A stretch of 64,000 nucleotides of DNA, taken from Solibacillus silvestris (lineage in GTDB: Bacteria; Bacillota; Bacilli; Bacillales_A; Planococcaceae). A program made the position numbers and the translations under genes. The stretch covers positions 2,082,001-2,146,000 of the forward strand of contig CP014609.1 of NCBI GenBank assembly GCA_001586195.1, read 5' to 3'. Shown piece by piece: positions 56,413 to 64,000 of this stretch. The notes under the pieces were generated by a model. That model saw only the letters and a program-made list of their open reading frames with translations. It had not been told where the DNA came from and made no database searches. Numbering within the stretch: the first letter of the stretch is position 1; each line of letters starts with the position of its first letter.

Positions 56413-57327
56413 TTACTGAGCTCCCTTCGCTGTAATGCGTGCTAATACAAAGTTTAATATTAAGATGAATGAGAATAGTACAATCCCTGTTGCAAACAGC
56501 ATTTCCTGATGTGTTCCCGCTGCATAACCCATTTCAAGCGCGATGTTTGTCGTCAATGGACGTACACTGTCTGTCAGGCTCGTCGGGATGACCAGCGAGT
56601 TCCCCGCTACTAAAATTACAGCCATCGTTTCACCTAATGCACGGCCCAATCCAAGAACGATCGCTGCCATAATACCTGACTTTGCAGCCGGTACAACGAC
56701 TTTAAAGATTGTCCCGATTTGTGAAACACCTAGAGCAAGTGAACCTTCACGATATGTTTTCGGCACTGCACGAATCGCTGTTTCAGCAACTGTTACAATT
56801 GTCGGTAACATCATAATTGCCAGTACTAAAATAACAGCAATTAAACTCTGTCCACGAGCTAATCCTAAATTATCCTGTAAAAATGGAACGATAATCGCTA
56901 GACCAAATACACCGTATAATACTGACGGAATACCAGCCAAAAGCTGAATTGCCGGTGATACGATTTTAGCTACTGATTTAGGAGCAATTTCCGCCAAGAA
57001 AATTGCTGTTAATAATCCGATTGGTACCCCGATAACAAGTGCTCCGATCGTTGCATAAATTGACGCAACGATCATCGGGAAAATACCGAATTTATCTTCT
57101 GATGGTACCCAGTCGCTGCCAAATAGGAAGTCGAAGAAGCTATAACCGCCAGTTACGAATGGGTTTGCACCTTTATAAAATACGAATCCTACAATTAGTA
57201 GTAAGCTCACTACTGAAAGAAGCGCACATGCTAAAAATATTTTCGATGATAAGCTTTCTAAAAAGTATTTTCGCTTATTGCCTTTACTTATTTGCTGTTC
57301 TACTTCGTTTCTGTTTTGTGTGTTCAC
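56413..57327 (-). CDS. pstC: Phosphate ABC transporter permease PstC
   Basis: The 304-residue permease has six membrane helices and the coupling loop [29 protein letters not shown] (core EGSLALGVSQIGTI). GTG 57327 is chosen because GGAGG lies eight bases upstream. A GTG six codons earlier (57345) sits on top of the pstS end with no ribosome site. It follows pstS closely in the pstSCAB-phoU operon. Confidence 0.94.
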   Translation of the reverse strand: MNTQNRNEVEQQISKGNKRKYFLESLSSKIFLACALLSVVSLLLIVGFVFYKGANPFVTGGYSFFDFLFGSDWVPSEDKFGIFPMIVASIYATIGALVIGVPIGLLTAIFLAEIAPKSVAKIVSPAIQLLAGIPSVLYGVFGLAIIVPFLQDNLGLARGQSLIAVILVLAIMMLPTIVTVAETAIRAVPKTYREGSLALGVSQIGTIFKVVVPAAKSGIMAAIVLGLGRALGETMAVILVAGNSLVIPTSLTDSVRPLTTNIALEMGYAAGTHQEMLFATGIVLFSFILILNFVLARITAKGAQ

Positions 57328-57348
57328 AAATTTATCCTCCAGCACTGA

Positions 57349-58179
57349 TTATTTCGTTAATGGAATCGCTCCAGCGGCTTCCACAATCTCTTGTCCTTCT
57401 GCAGTTAAAATGAAATCCATAAACTTCGTTGCCGCCTCCGGTACACTCTCTTTATAAACGAATAAGAATGGACGAGATAATTTATAGTTACCATCCAATA
57501 CATTGCCTGCTTCTGCCTTAACGCCATTAATGTCCATCGCTGAAACAGTTTCATCAATATACTCAAATGAGATGAATCCTACAGCATGTTTGTTCATCGC
57601 AACTGTTGTTTTAATATTTCCGTTCCCGCTTGCAACAATCGCATTGCGAATCAGTTGTCCAGATTCATAGCCGACGATTTCCTGGAAGGCGTCACGCGAA
57701 CCAGATCCGTCCTCACGTGATACAACTACGATTTCCATATCTTTTCCGCCAACTTCTTTCCAGTTGGTAATTTCGCCAGTAAAGATTTGCTTCACTTGTT
57801 CCATCGTTAAATCTTTAACCGGATTTGATGGGTGGGTAACAACCACAATCCCGTCATACGCAATGACCAGCTCCTGAATACCGGAGTCGATTTCTTCCTG
57901 CTTCAGATCACGCGAGGACATCCCGATTTGTGATACATCATTAATTGCATTTGTAATCCCTGCCGATGAACCGATTTGATTTATTTCAATTTTAACGTCT
58001 TCTGTTTCTTCATATTTTGCTGCTAATTTCTCTGCTAAAGGTCCAACTGATGTAGAACCTGAAATTGTTACTAAGTCTCCGCCGCCTGAAGAGGACTCCG
58101 TAGAATCTTCATTACTGCAAGCTGCTAATACTACCATTAGAATTGTTAACCCAATGAAGTAAAATGTTTTTTTCAACAT
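57349..58179 (-). CDS. pstS: Phosphate-binding lipoprotein PstS
   Basis: PstS captures phosphate outside the membrane and delivers it to PstCA. The 276-residue product has a lipoprotein signal with lipobox LAAC, followed by a Ser-rich spacer, and the PBP fold with ISGSTSVGPLAEKLAAKYEE, SREDGSGSRDAF (phosphate loop) and AGAIPLTK at the end. It starts at ATG 58179 behind GGAGG and is first in the operon, 57 bases after the four-repeat PhoP box. Confidence 0.96.
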   Translation of the reverse strand: MLKKTFYFIGLTILMVVLAACSNEDSTESSSGGGDLVTISGSTSVGPLAEKLAAKYEETEDVKIEINQIGSSAGITNAINDVSQIGMSSRDLKQEEIDSGIQELVIAYDGIVVVTHPSNPVKDLTMEQVKQIFTGEITNWKEVGGKDMEIVVVSREDGSGSRDAFQEIVGYESGQLIRNAIVASGNGNIKTTVAMNKHAVGFISFEYIDETVSAMDINGVKAEAGNVLDGNYKLSRPFLFVYKESVPEAATKFMDFILTAEGQEIVEAAGAIPLTK

Positions 58180-58235
58180 ACTTCAATCCTCCATCAACAT
58201 GAATGTTTTCTACCTGCTTTAACAATACATACATA

Positions 58236-58275
58236 AAATTAATGTCATGTATTAAACATGTAAACCTTATGTAAA
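58236..58275 (-). promoter_or_regulatory. PhoP box: four repeats at 11-base spacing before pstS
   Basis: On the minus strand TTTACAT (58269-58275), TTTACAT (58258-58264), AATACAT (58247-58253) and TTAATTT (58236-58242) recur exactly every 11 bases. This is the TT(A/T)ACA direct-repeat layout bound by PhoP in B. subtilis. It is the main feature of the 420-base gap between pstS and trhO; the rest is A/T-rich DNA with no convincing gene. Confidence 0.8.
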
Positions 58276-58560
58276 TTATGAAGAACACGTCTTTTTATTA
58301 TGTAAAATCAATCAGTAAAATCAGAAAATTTAAAATAAAACAGCTAATTTGTAAATATTTATGAGATTTATTAACAAACGAGAGGGATTTTTTATGAGGA
58401 TTTAAATAATTATCAATGAAGGAAAATGAAATATGTCAATATTATGTTCAAAGGCTTAATGAATCATGTAAGAATTACAGAAAACAGACAATTTATGATG
58501 AATATTTAGAAAAATCTATTTACATTGCATTTACAAAAGGGTGTTTTGTTTACAAAAAAG

Positions 58561-58596
58561 AAAAATGCATCTCTATTAAGAGATGCATTAAAAAAT
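58561..58596 (-). terminator. Terminator after trhO
   Basis: AATGCATCTCT and AGAGATGCATT are perfect complements over four bases, with A tracts on the plus strand either side. Confidence 0.85.
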
Positions 58597-58599
58597 TTA

Positions 58600-59562
58600 T
58601 TATACTGTCGCTTCAGCTTCTAATAATTCAATCGCTTGTTGTACTTGCTCTTCCGTTAAGTTATGACGGACGATATAGCGATTACGTTCATGTTTTGTAC
58701 ATTCGATTGTACAACCGCCTAAATGCTTCGCTTCGTTTTCCTCTGATGCAATGATTTGCTCATTGCATTCAGGGTTCGCACAATTAATGTAGCGTTCACA
58801 TGGTGTCCCATCAAAGTGGTCACGCCCTACAATAACATGTTCCACCTGGTTAATCGGCACTGTCAGACGCTCATCGAATACGTACATTTGACCATCCCAA
58901 AGCTGACCTTTAGCAACTGGGTCTTTACCGTATGTTGCAACTCCTCCGTGCAATTGACCAACCTCTCCAAAACCTTCACGCTTCATCCAACCAGAGAATT
59001 TCTCACAGCGAATTCCGCCTGTACAATAAGTTAAAACGTTTTTACCTTCGAATAATTCCCGGTTGTCACGTACCCATTGCGGAGTATCACGGAAGTTCTT
59101 TACTTCTGGACGAATTGCGCCACGGAAGTGACCGACATCATATTCATATGTGTTTCGTACATCTAGTACGACTGTGTTTTCATCTTGCATTTCTTCCAGA
59201 AATTGTTCCGGTGATAAATAGCGGCCCGTTAATTCATGCGGATTCACATCTTCTTCCAGACCTAAGTTTACAAGCTCCGGGCGTGGACGTACATGCATTT
59301 TTTTGAACGCATGGCCTTCTGCTGGATCAATTTTGAAAACAATCCCTTTAAACAATGGATGTGCTTCCATCATATCGATATAGCTTTGTGTTTGCTCAAT
59401 TGTACCAGACACCGTACCGTTAATCCCTTCATGGGCTACTAAAATACGTCCTTTTAAACCAATTTCCTTACAAGCAGCTAAATGCTCTTCTGAAAAAGCA
59501 GCTGGATCTTCAATCGTTGTGTAATGATAATACAATAATACTTGATAATTCATTTTTTTCAC
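58600..59562 (-). CDS. trhO: tRNA uridine(34) hydroxylase TrhO (rhodanese family)
   Basis: TrhO makes 5-hydroxyuridine at position 34 of tRNAs. The 320-residue product has the N-terminal acylphosphatase-like domain ([15 protein letters not shown] onward), a rhodanese domain with the active-site loop [16 protein letters not shown] (about 180) and a C-terminal Cys-rich tail ([24 protein letters not shown]). It starts at ATG 59562. It is monocistronic with a terminator directly after it. Confidence 0.94.
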   Translation of the reverse strand: MKKMNYQVLLYYHYTTIEDPAAFSEEHLAACKEIGLKGRILVAHEGINGTVSGTIEQTQSYIDMMEAHPLFKGIVFKIDPAEGHAFKKMHVRPRPELVNLGLEEDVNPHELTGRYLSPEQFLEEMQDENTVVLDVRNTYEYDVGHFRGAIRPEVKNFRDTPQWVRDNRELFEGKNVLTYCTGGIRCEKFSGWMKREGFGEVGQLHGGVATYGKDPVAKGQLWDGQMYVFDERLTVPINQVEHVIVGRDHFDGTPCERYINCANPECNEQIIASEENEAKHLGGCTIECTKHERNRYIVRHNLTEEQVQQAIELLEAEATV

Positions 59563-59738
59563 CTATCATTCAATATATTTGCAGGATATACCTGATAGTT
59601 TAAAACTACCTTACAATGATACGCGATTTCCGATAAATTTACCATCATTAATTAGGCGAAGCTTATTAGAAATAATTAACTATTCTTTTCAATATTAGTA
59701 TAATAGATGCAATATGAATCAGAATGGAGAGATTTTAA

Positions 59739-59879
59739 ATGGGCTTTTTCAGCTTTGCACTTCTAATCATCATTACTTTTACCGCTTTGGCAATTGAGAG
59801 GATTTTAAAAGATATACGAACTCAGAATAACGAAATCATTGAACTATTATCAAAAAGTGATGCGGATAAACAAGAGTGA
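59739..59879 (+). CDS. Small single-helix membrane protein
   Basis: A 46-residue protein starts MGFFSFALLIIITFTALAIE at ATG 59739 behind GGAGAG (seven bases). One membrane helix (about 3-20) is followed by a charged helix RILKDIRTQNNEIIELLSK with a coiled-coil look. The ending is SDADKQE and TGA. Function unknown. A -10-like TATAAT-type stretch (TATAATAG) lies about 40 bases upstream. The ribosome site, length and composition suggest a real gene. Confidence 0.65.
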   Translation: MGFFSFALLIIITFTALAIERILKDIRTQNNEIIELLSKSDADKQE

Positions 59880-59891
59880 AACTGCAATCGA

Positions 59892-60254
59892 TTAAATGGG
59901 TTGGATCATCTCTACTCTATTTCCGAAAGGGTCTCTAAATTCAAACCGTTCATAATGAGGAATAGGTACTGAATCCAAGATCTCAATATCATGTTCCATC
60001 AATACTTTTTTCCAATAAGAAATATCTTCAACTTCGTAGGCAAGATGTGCTTTAGTTGTTAGCCGATTAAAGCCTTCTTCTGTCCCTACATGTACTTCCT
60101 GATTCCCTACTTGCAGCCAAAAGCCTCCTCGCCCTTGTAGTGCAGAAGGTTTTGAAATTTCATTTAGACCTAATACTTTACAGTAAAACTCTTTCCCTGC
60201 TTCCTCAGTACCTAGTGGAATTGTTATTTGTGCATGATGTAATCCAACAATCAT
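59892..60254 (-). CDS. VOC-superfamily (glyoxalase/dioxygenase) protein
   Basis: The 120-residue protein has the two-module VOC pattern: GLHHAQITIPLGTEEAGKEFYCKVLGL at the start (core HHAQITIPLG), HVGTEEG, AHLAYEVEDI and RFEFRDPFGNRVEMIQ (metal Glu near the end). His5/His, His and Glu would bind a divalent metal. Substrate unknown. It starts at ATG 60254 behind GGAGG and is convergent with the small 59739 gene. Confidence 0.85.
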   Translation of the reverse strand: MIVGLHHAQITIPLGTEEAGKEFYCKVLGLNEISKPSALQGRGGFWLQVGNQEVHVGTEEGFNRLTTKAHLAYEVEDISYWKKVLMEHDIEILDSVPIPHYERFEFRDPFGNRVEMIQPI

Positions 60255-60441
60255 TTACATTCCTCCATTTCTTTCTCTTCTTCCATTATCTTACTTAAAC
60301 TATGCCATAAATAAAATGTTAGGTTATTTATGTAAATCAATAATTTTTTCTTATCCTTCTTAACTGCTAATTTAATTTTTTACAAATACTAGAACTTAGG
60401 GATCAGGCATAAAATTTTTTTAATATATTCCTGCTACTTAA

Positions 60442-60471
60442 ATACCATTAAATTGAATTAAATGGTATAAT
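60442..60471 (+). promoter_or_regulatory. Inverted repeat overlapping the -10 of the 60563 gene
   Basis: ATACCATT (60442-60449) and AATGGTAT (60461-60468) are perfect eight-base arms over an 11-base A/T spacer. The right arm overlaps a consensus -10 TATAAT (60466-60471). This is a typical repressor operator layout. It is the only notable structure in the 308-base gap before the prolyl hydroxylase gene; the rest is A/T-rich. Confidence 0.55.
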
Positions 60472-60562
60472 ATGTATCGGAGTAGAAATACATTCTTTTC
60501 ATCATATAAGGGTGAGAGTGTTTTTGTACTAACTTAGAAGCCATTGCGGAAGGATATAACAT

Positions 60563-61198
60563 ATGACAACAGAAGTTTCCATTTTACCTATTCAATCTGT
60601 TTATTCAATTGACAATCGAACGATAACAGCAGAAGTTCTGCATGAAGAACCGCTCATTGTAAAGTTTTTAAATGTTTTAAGTGATGAGGAATGCCAGAAT
60701 TTAATCGATTGTGCTTCTTCGCGTTTGGAAAGATCCAAATTAGCAAAAAAAGAGATAAGTTCAATTCGTACGAGCAGTGGTATGTTTTTTGAGGAAAATG
60801 AAAATCCGCTTATTTCCGAAATTGAAAAACGGATTAGCAGCCTGATGCACCTTCCAATCGAACATGCTGAAGGTCTACAAGTTTTACATTATGAACCGGG
60901 TCAGGAATTTAAAGCACATTTTGATTTTTTTGGTCCAAATCACCCTTCGAGCAGTAATAATCGCATTAGCACGTTAGTAGTCTACTTAAATGATGTGGAA
61001 GAAGGAGGCGTTACTACGTTTCCGAATTTAGGTATTGTAAATGTACCAAAGAAAGGTACAGCGGTTTACTTTGAATATTTCTACAATGATCAAAAATTAA
61101 ATGAACTTACCCTTCATTCTGGTGAGCCAGTAATACAAGGCGAAAAATGGGTTGCTACTCAATGGATGCGGAAAAAACAAATCCGCGAACGTTTATAA
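60563..61198 (+). CDS. 2-oxoglutarate/Fe(II) dioxygenase, prolyl 4-hydroxylase-like
   Basis: The 211-residue protein has a double-stranded beta-helix fold. Iron ligands are His and Asp in FKAHFDFFG and the distal His in LTLHSGEPV. Lys in QGEKWVATQWMR would hold 2-oxoglutarate. Family relatives in Bacillus hydroxylate collagen-like or other prolines. It starts at ATG 60563 behind GGAAGG, under a promoter with an operator-like dyad, and precedes the DUF2071 gene by 55 bases. Confidence 0.9.
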   Translation: MTTEVSILPIQSVYSIDNRTITAEVLHEEPLIVKFLNVLSDEECQNLIDCASSRLERSKLAKKEISSIRTSSGMFFEENENPLISEIEKRISSLMHLPIEHAEGLQVLHYEPGQEFKAHFDFFGPNHPSSSNNRISTLVVYLNDVEEGGVTTFPNLGIVNVPKKGTAVYFEYFYNDQKLNELTLHSGEPVIQGEKWVATQWMRKKQIRERL

Positions 61199-61253
61199 GT
61201 CAAAATGAAGGAAATTATATAAAATACGATAGATGTGAAAGAAGTGACTTGCT

Positions 61254-62030
61254 ATGGAGGAACTCCCAAACATACAAGAAAACAAATGGGATGACAGCCA
61301 TCGCCCTTGGCCGCTGCCAAATTTACCTTGGGGAATGAAGCAAACCTGGAGCGATCTGTTATTCGCCCATTATCCGGTGAAATACGAGGTTTTACGGAAG
61401 TTAGTTCCAGAATCGATGGAATTAGATACTTATGAAGATGTGTGCTGGGTTGGGGTTGTCCCTTTTCGTATGTCAGGTGTGAGGTTTCGAGGGTTGCCGC
61501 CAATTCCCGGTACCGCTGAATTTCCGGAACTGAATGTGCGTACCTATGTGACGATTGATGGAAAGCCCGGCGTATACTTTTTCAGTTTGGATGCGGATAA
61601 TTGGCCGGCTGTAAAAGGTGCCCGCACATTTTTCCATTTACCTTATCACTATGCAAAGATGGATATTAAAAACTTTGGTGATACAGTACTGTTTGAAAGC
61701 AAAAGGCGCAATCGATCAGACATTGTATTCGCGGGCAGCTATAAACCCGTTTCCGCACCATTTATTGCGGTAAAAGGCTCCTTTGAGGAATGGATGACTG
61801 AGCGTTACTGCTTCTACACATTAAATGCTTCAGGTCTCCCGGTACGCTGTGATATTTTGCACCACCCTTGGATTTTACAAGAAGCAGAAGGCGAAATTAC
61901 CCTTAATACAACGCTGTCCAAGCAAGGGATTATGGTGGAAAGTGATCAGCCGATCCTGCATTTTTCAAAAAAAATTGACGTACGTGCATGGCCATTAGTA
62001 CATCCTGCTACCGGACGACTGCATTTTTAA
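61254..62030 (+). CDS. DUF2071 protein (YqjF-like)
   Basis: The 258-residue protein matches the DUF2071 pattern: WSDLLFAHYPVKYEVLRKLVPE near the start (core DLLFAHYPVKYEVLRKLVP), GVVPFRMSGVRFRGLPPIPG, FPELNVRTYV and GVYFFSLDADN. The fold is acetoacetate-decarboxylase-like; function unknown. It starts at ATG 61254. Probable operon with the prolyl hydroxylase gene. It ends before a bidirectional terminator. Confidence 0.88.
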   Translation: MEELPNIQENKWDDSHRPWPLPNLPWGMKQTWSDLLFAHYPVKYEVLRKLVPESMELDTYEDVCWVGVVPFRMSGVRFRGLPPIPGTAEFPELNVRTYVTIDGKPGVYFFSLDADNWPAVKGARTFFHLPYHYAKMDIKNFGDTVLFESKRRNRSDIVFAGSYKPVSAPFIAVKGSFEEWMTERYCFYTLNASGLPVRCDILHHPWILQEAEGEITLNTTLSKQGIMVESDQPILHFSKKIDVRAWPLVHPATGRLHF

Positions 62031-62066
62031 ATAAAGGGAAGATCGTCAACTTTTCCAAAAAGCAAA

Positions 62067-62101
62067 AACGCAACCCATATTATATGAGTTGCGTTTTTTT
62101 A
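62067..62101. terminator. Bidirectional terminator
   Basis: AAACGCAAC and GTTGCGTTT pair over a 14-base loop with A and T tails, between the DUF2071 gene and the convergent reductase exon. Confidence 0.85.
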
Positions 62102-62103
62102 TT

Positions 62104-63240
62104 TTATAAACCGCATTTCAGCTGTGCACCACAGTTTGTACATGTGTTGCACCCGCCCATTTCTTCTACCGTACCTTGACGGCAAACCGGGCATGTATTG
62201 CCAACTTCCGAACCAATTGTCACGTCTGTATCTGTTAATGGTTTAATTGTATCCACTAGCACAACTTGACGCTTCACTTGGTCTTCTGATTGCTTTAATT
62301 CTTCAAATTCCAATTGCTCATCTGAATTTGCCTCTTCAGCTTTTAATGTTAATACTTGTGTGTCACGAGACCCATCGACATACACTGTACCACCCTTTGC
62401 ACCGCCGCGGTATAGACGCTCGTACACTTTTTGCACTTGCTCTACTCCATAGCCTTTTGGCGCATTTACTGTTTTGGAAATAGATGAATCAATCCAGTTT
62501 TGAATAATACATTGAACATCTGCATGGGCTTCCGCAGAAAGCTCCATTGAAGATTTGAACCAGTCCGGTAAGTTATTTTCATCCACACCCGGGTTGGCAT
62601 CTAAATATTCTTTTACGATTTCAGCTTTTACTTCAATAAACTTCCCTAGACGACCTGAACGGTAGTAAGTGAAGCTGAAGTAAGGTTCAAGCCCTGTTGC
62701 AACTCCGACCATTGTACCTGTAGATCCAGTTGGCGCCACCGTCAATAAATGCGAATTACGAATACCGTTTGCCACAATATTTTCGCGAATATGCTGTGGC
62801 ATTTTTTTCATGAAGCCTGTGTTAATAAATGCTTCACGCAAACGTGCTGTTTCTGCTTCTGTCTGTCCTTCAAGGAATGGGAAGCTGCCGCGCTCTGTAG
62901 CCAGTTCAACCGACTCTTCATACGCTGCAACCGCAATTGTCTTGAAGATTTCATCGACTAGCGCATTACCTTCTTCAGAACCGTACTCTTTTTCACAGTA
63001 AATCAATAGATCGGCAAGGCCCATTACACCAAGCCCAACTCGACGTTCACCAAGTGCCTGCTTTTTGTTCTCTTCCAGGAAGTACGGTGTTGCATCGATA
63101 ACATTATCCTGCATACGTACGCCAACTTTGACCGTTTTGCGCAATGAATCAAAATCAACTGTTTTCGTTTCTTTGTTTGCAAACTTCGCCAAGTTAACGG
63201 CAGCCAAGTTACAAACGGAATATGGTGCTAATGGTTGTTC
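62104..63240 (-). CDS. nrdJ: Class II ribonucleotide reductase, 3' exon (C-terminal half)
   Basis: The 378 residues from EQPLAPYSVCNLAAVNLAKF to the end are the C-terminal half of an adenosylcobalamin-dependent ribonucleotide reductase. Visible marks are GLGVMGLADLL, VAPTGSTGTMVGVATGLEP, the YRGGAKGGTVYVDGSRD stretch and a C-terminal zinc cluster CPVCRQ...CNTCTNC. The family motif NPCGE, with the active-site Cys and Glu, should end at the first residue here. The codons for NPCG are not adjacent: 63241 onward is foreign. An apparent TTG start at 63243 is the intron end, not a true start. It would be joined to an upstream exon by splicing. Confidence 0.88.
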   Translation of the reverse strand, partial: EQPLAPYSVCNLAAVNLAKFANKETKTVDFDSLRKTVKVGVRMQDNVIDATPYFLEENKKQALGERRVGLGVMGLADLLIYCEKEYGSEEGNALVDEIFKTIAVAAYEESVELATERGSFPFLEGQTEAETARLREAFINTGFMKKMPQHIRENIVANGIRNSHLLTVAPTGSTGTMVGVATGLEPYFSFTYYRSGRLGKFIEVKAEIVKEYLDANPGVDENNLPDWFKSSMELSAEAHADVQCIIQNWIDSSISKTVNAPKGYGVEQVQKVYERLYRGGAKGGTVYVDGSRDTQVLTLKAEEANSDEQLEFEELKQSEDQVKRQVVLVDTIKPLTDTDVTIGSEVGNTCPVCRQGTVEEMGGCNTCTNCGAQLKCGL

Positions 63241-64000
63241 CAAATTTTTGTTAACCCCTAGGCTTTTTATCCTAAGGTTCTTACACTTGTCATTCGTGCA
63301 AGTTCAGCATACATTTTCATTGCAAATACTCTTCATAAACTTAAGTAACTCTTTTCTACCGCAATCTTTTCCAAAAATAGCTTTAGAAATAATTCTTAAA
63401 TCTTTAATCCCATATTTTAATTCAATTTCTCTTAGTAGTGGATCTATCGTTGGCTTAATTTTATTAAAAGGTGTTTTTTCAACAATTTCATTATTTTCAA
63501 TTGTCCAGGCGATAACATACTTTTTAATTTCTTGATGCAATAATAACTGCTTGTTTATTGATGCTTCTGTTGCTAATTTAATTGCTACAGATCCTGAACA
63601 TGTTCTACTGCAATATTTTTGTATTGATGTTTCAAGTGCAATAAATGGTTTGTTACAATGTAAGCATTCTCTTTCAACCCTTCGAACTTTAATAAATCCT
63701 TTTTTCATACCACTTTTTTTCAAACCTTCAATCATTTTCAGTTTTGAGATACTATCAGTTTCCCACAACAACTTGGTATGTGCTCCAATCTTCTTCTTAG
63801 TAGAATCATTGTGCTTCATCTGATAATGTCCATTTAAAGCTCCAAATGCAGCTTTATTAATAGTTGTATGATCTGAGTTGATCCATTCTGTAATGACTGA
63901 GTTAAGAGAAAAAGGTAAGGGTTTATACAGTTCTAAAAGTTCTTTATATGAGATTACATCAACATCGTAGCCATACTGTTCACTAATAATTTTCAAGTCA
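63241..64000 (-). mobile_element. Intron (probably group I) inserted in nrdJ, 3' part
   Basis: From 63241 to the window edge the reductase frame is broken by about 760 bases or more. The last intron base would be G (complement of 63241) before exon GAA, as expected for a group I terminal G. Two hairpins precede it: CTTGCAC/GTGTAAG (one G-T pair) and AACCTTAGG/CCTAGGGGTT with a one-base bulge. The catalytic core is outside the window or not recognised, so group I is inferred. An intein is excluded by the in-frame stop and by the lack of a His-Asn end. Confidence 0.7.
63304..64000 (-). CDS. Intron-encoded homing-endonuclease-like protein, 5' end outside the window
   Basis: The frame is open to the right edge; a TTG at 63996 may or may not be the start. 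At least 230 residues are visible. A zinc-cluster motif ECLHCNKPFIALETSIQKYC and SRTC (CxxC...CxxxC spacing) lies at about 112-135 of the visible part. The stretch KKKIGAHTKLLWETDSISKL before it looks like the short helical repeats seen next to homing endonuclease domains. No complete HNH or GIY-YIG motif is visible. It ends at TGA 63304-63306 in the same frame as the downstream exon. Confidence 0.7.
   Translation of the reverse strand, partial: DLKIISEQYGYDVDVISYKELLELYKPLPFSLNSVITEWINSDHTTINKAAFGALNGHYQMKHNDSTKKKIGAHTKLLWETDSISKLKMIEGLKKSGMKKGFIKVRRVERECLHCNKPFIALETSIQKYCSRTCSGSVAIKLATEASINKQLLLHQEIKKYVIAWTIENNEIVEKTPFNKIKPTIDPLLREIELKYGIKDLRIISKAIFGKDCGRKELLKFMKSICNENVC

Noticed and set aside
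58416-58754. A 112-residue plus-strand frame across the pstS-trhO gap
   Set aside because: It has no ribosome site near its ATG, runs through the trhO terminator and overlaps the trhO coding end in antisense.
63241-64000. Intein in the ribonucleotide reductase
   Set aside because: An in-frame TGA separates the nuclease-like ORF from the exon, and the residues before Glu (NKNL) do not give the His-Asn end required for protein splicing.

Overview
The window comes from a low-GC Gram-positive endospore-lineage bacterium, most likely Planococcaceae (Solibacillus / Lysinibacillus / Kurthia relatives). The left half follows the Bacillus subtilis spo0A-to-yqhQ order: spo0A, spoIVB, recN, ahrC/argR, tlyA(yqxC), dxs, ispA, xseBA, folD, nusB, yqhY, accCB, spoIIIA genes, efp, papA-type peptidase, yqhR, yqhQ, nearly all on the minus strand. 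The family assignment is inferred from this synteny, the proteins and the dispersed intergenic repeat; no 16S gene is present.

Layout. 1-2.5 kb: spo0A and spoIVB. spo0A has an in-frame TAA replacing the Glu codon of the recognition helix, with the remaining 54 codons intact. 2.5-12.1 kb: DNA repair, arginine regulation, isoprenoid, exonuclease VII, folate and NusB genes. 12.4-16.8 kb: a glycerol operon glpD-glpF-glpK set between nusB and yqhY. 17.5-25.3 kb: a second insertion (MscS channel, VanW lipoprotein, LytH-like M23 peptidase, polysaccharide deacetylase, purine permease with a paired PurBox, SLT-SH3-SLH wall hydrolase) that separates yqhY from accC. 25.5-34.9 kb: accCB, a reduced spoIIIA operon (AC, AD, AE, a 44-residue AF, a short AG, AH; AA and AB absent, with a nitronate monooxygenase in their place), efp, peptidase, yqhR, yqhQ.

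35-46.9 kb: a BmrCD-type heterodimeric ABC exporter, a CPBP protease, a two-component system with two PepSY proteins, a methyltransferase, two unknown membrane proteins and a chemoreceptor. 47-51.2 kb: a kynurenine operon kynU-kynA-transporter-kynB that would take tryptophan to anthranilate. 51.3-52.6 kb: an ECF sigma factor and its membrane anti-sigma. 53.1-58.3 kb: an OmpR-type regulator without a kinase, then the phosphate operon pstSCAB-phoU behind a four-repeat PhoP box. 58.6-62 kb: TrhO, a small membrane peptide, a VOC protein, a prolyl 4-hydroxylase and a DUF2071 protein. 62.1-64 kb: the 3' exon of a class II ribonucleotide reductase, interrupted just before the Glu expected to complete its NPCGE active-site motif by a probable group I intron carrying a homing-endonuclease-like ORF that runs off the window.

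The strongest leads are the spo0A nonsense codon, the reduced spoIIIA operon, the intron in the reductase gene, a three-copy structured intergenic repeat (4894, 12169, 38631), and a compact, highly folded unannotated element at about 53875-53960 with a UUCG-type hairpin inside a longer stem. No rRNA, tRNA, CRISPR array or transposase was seen.
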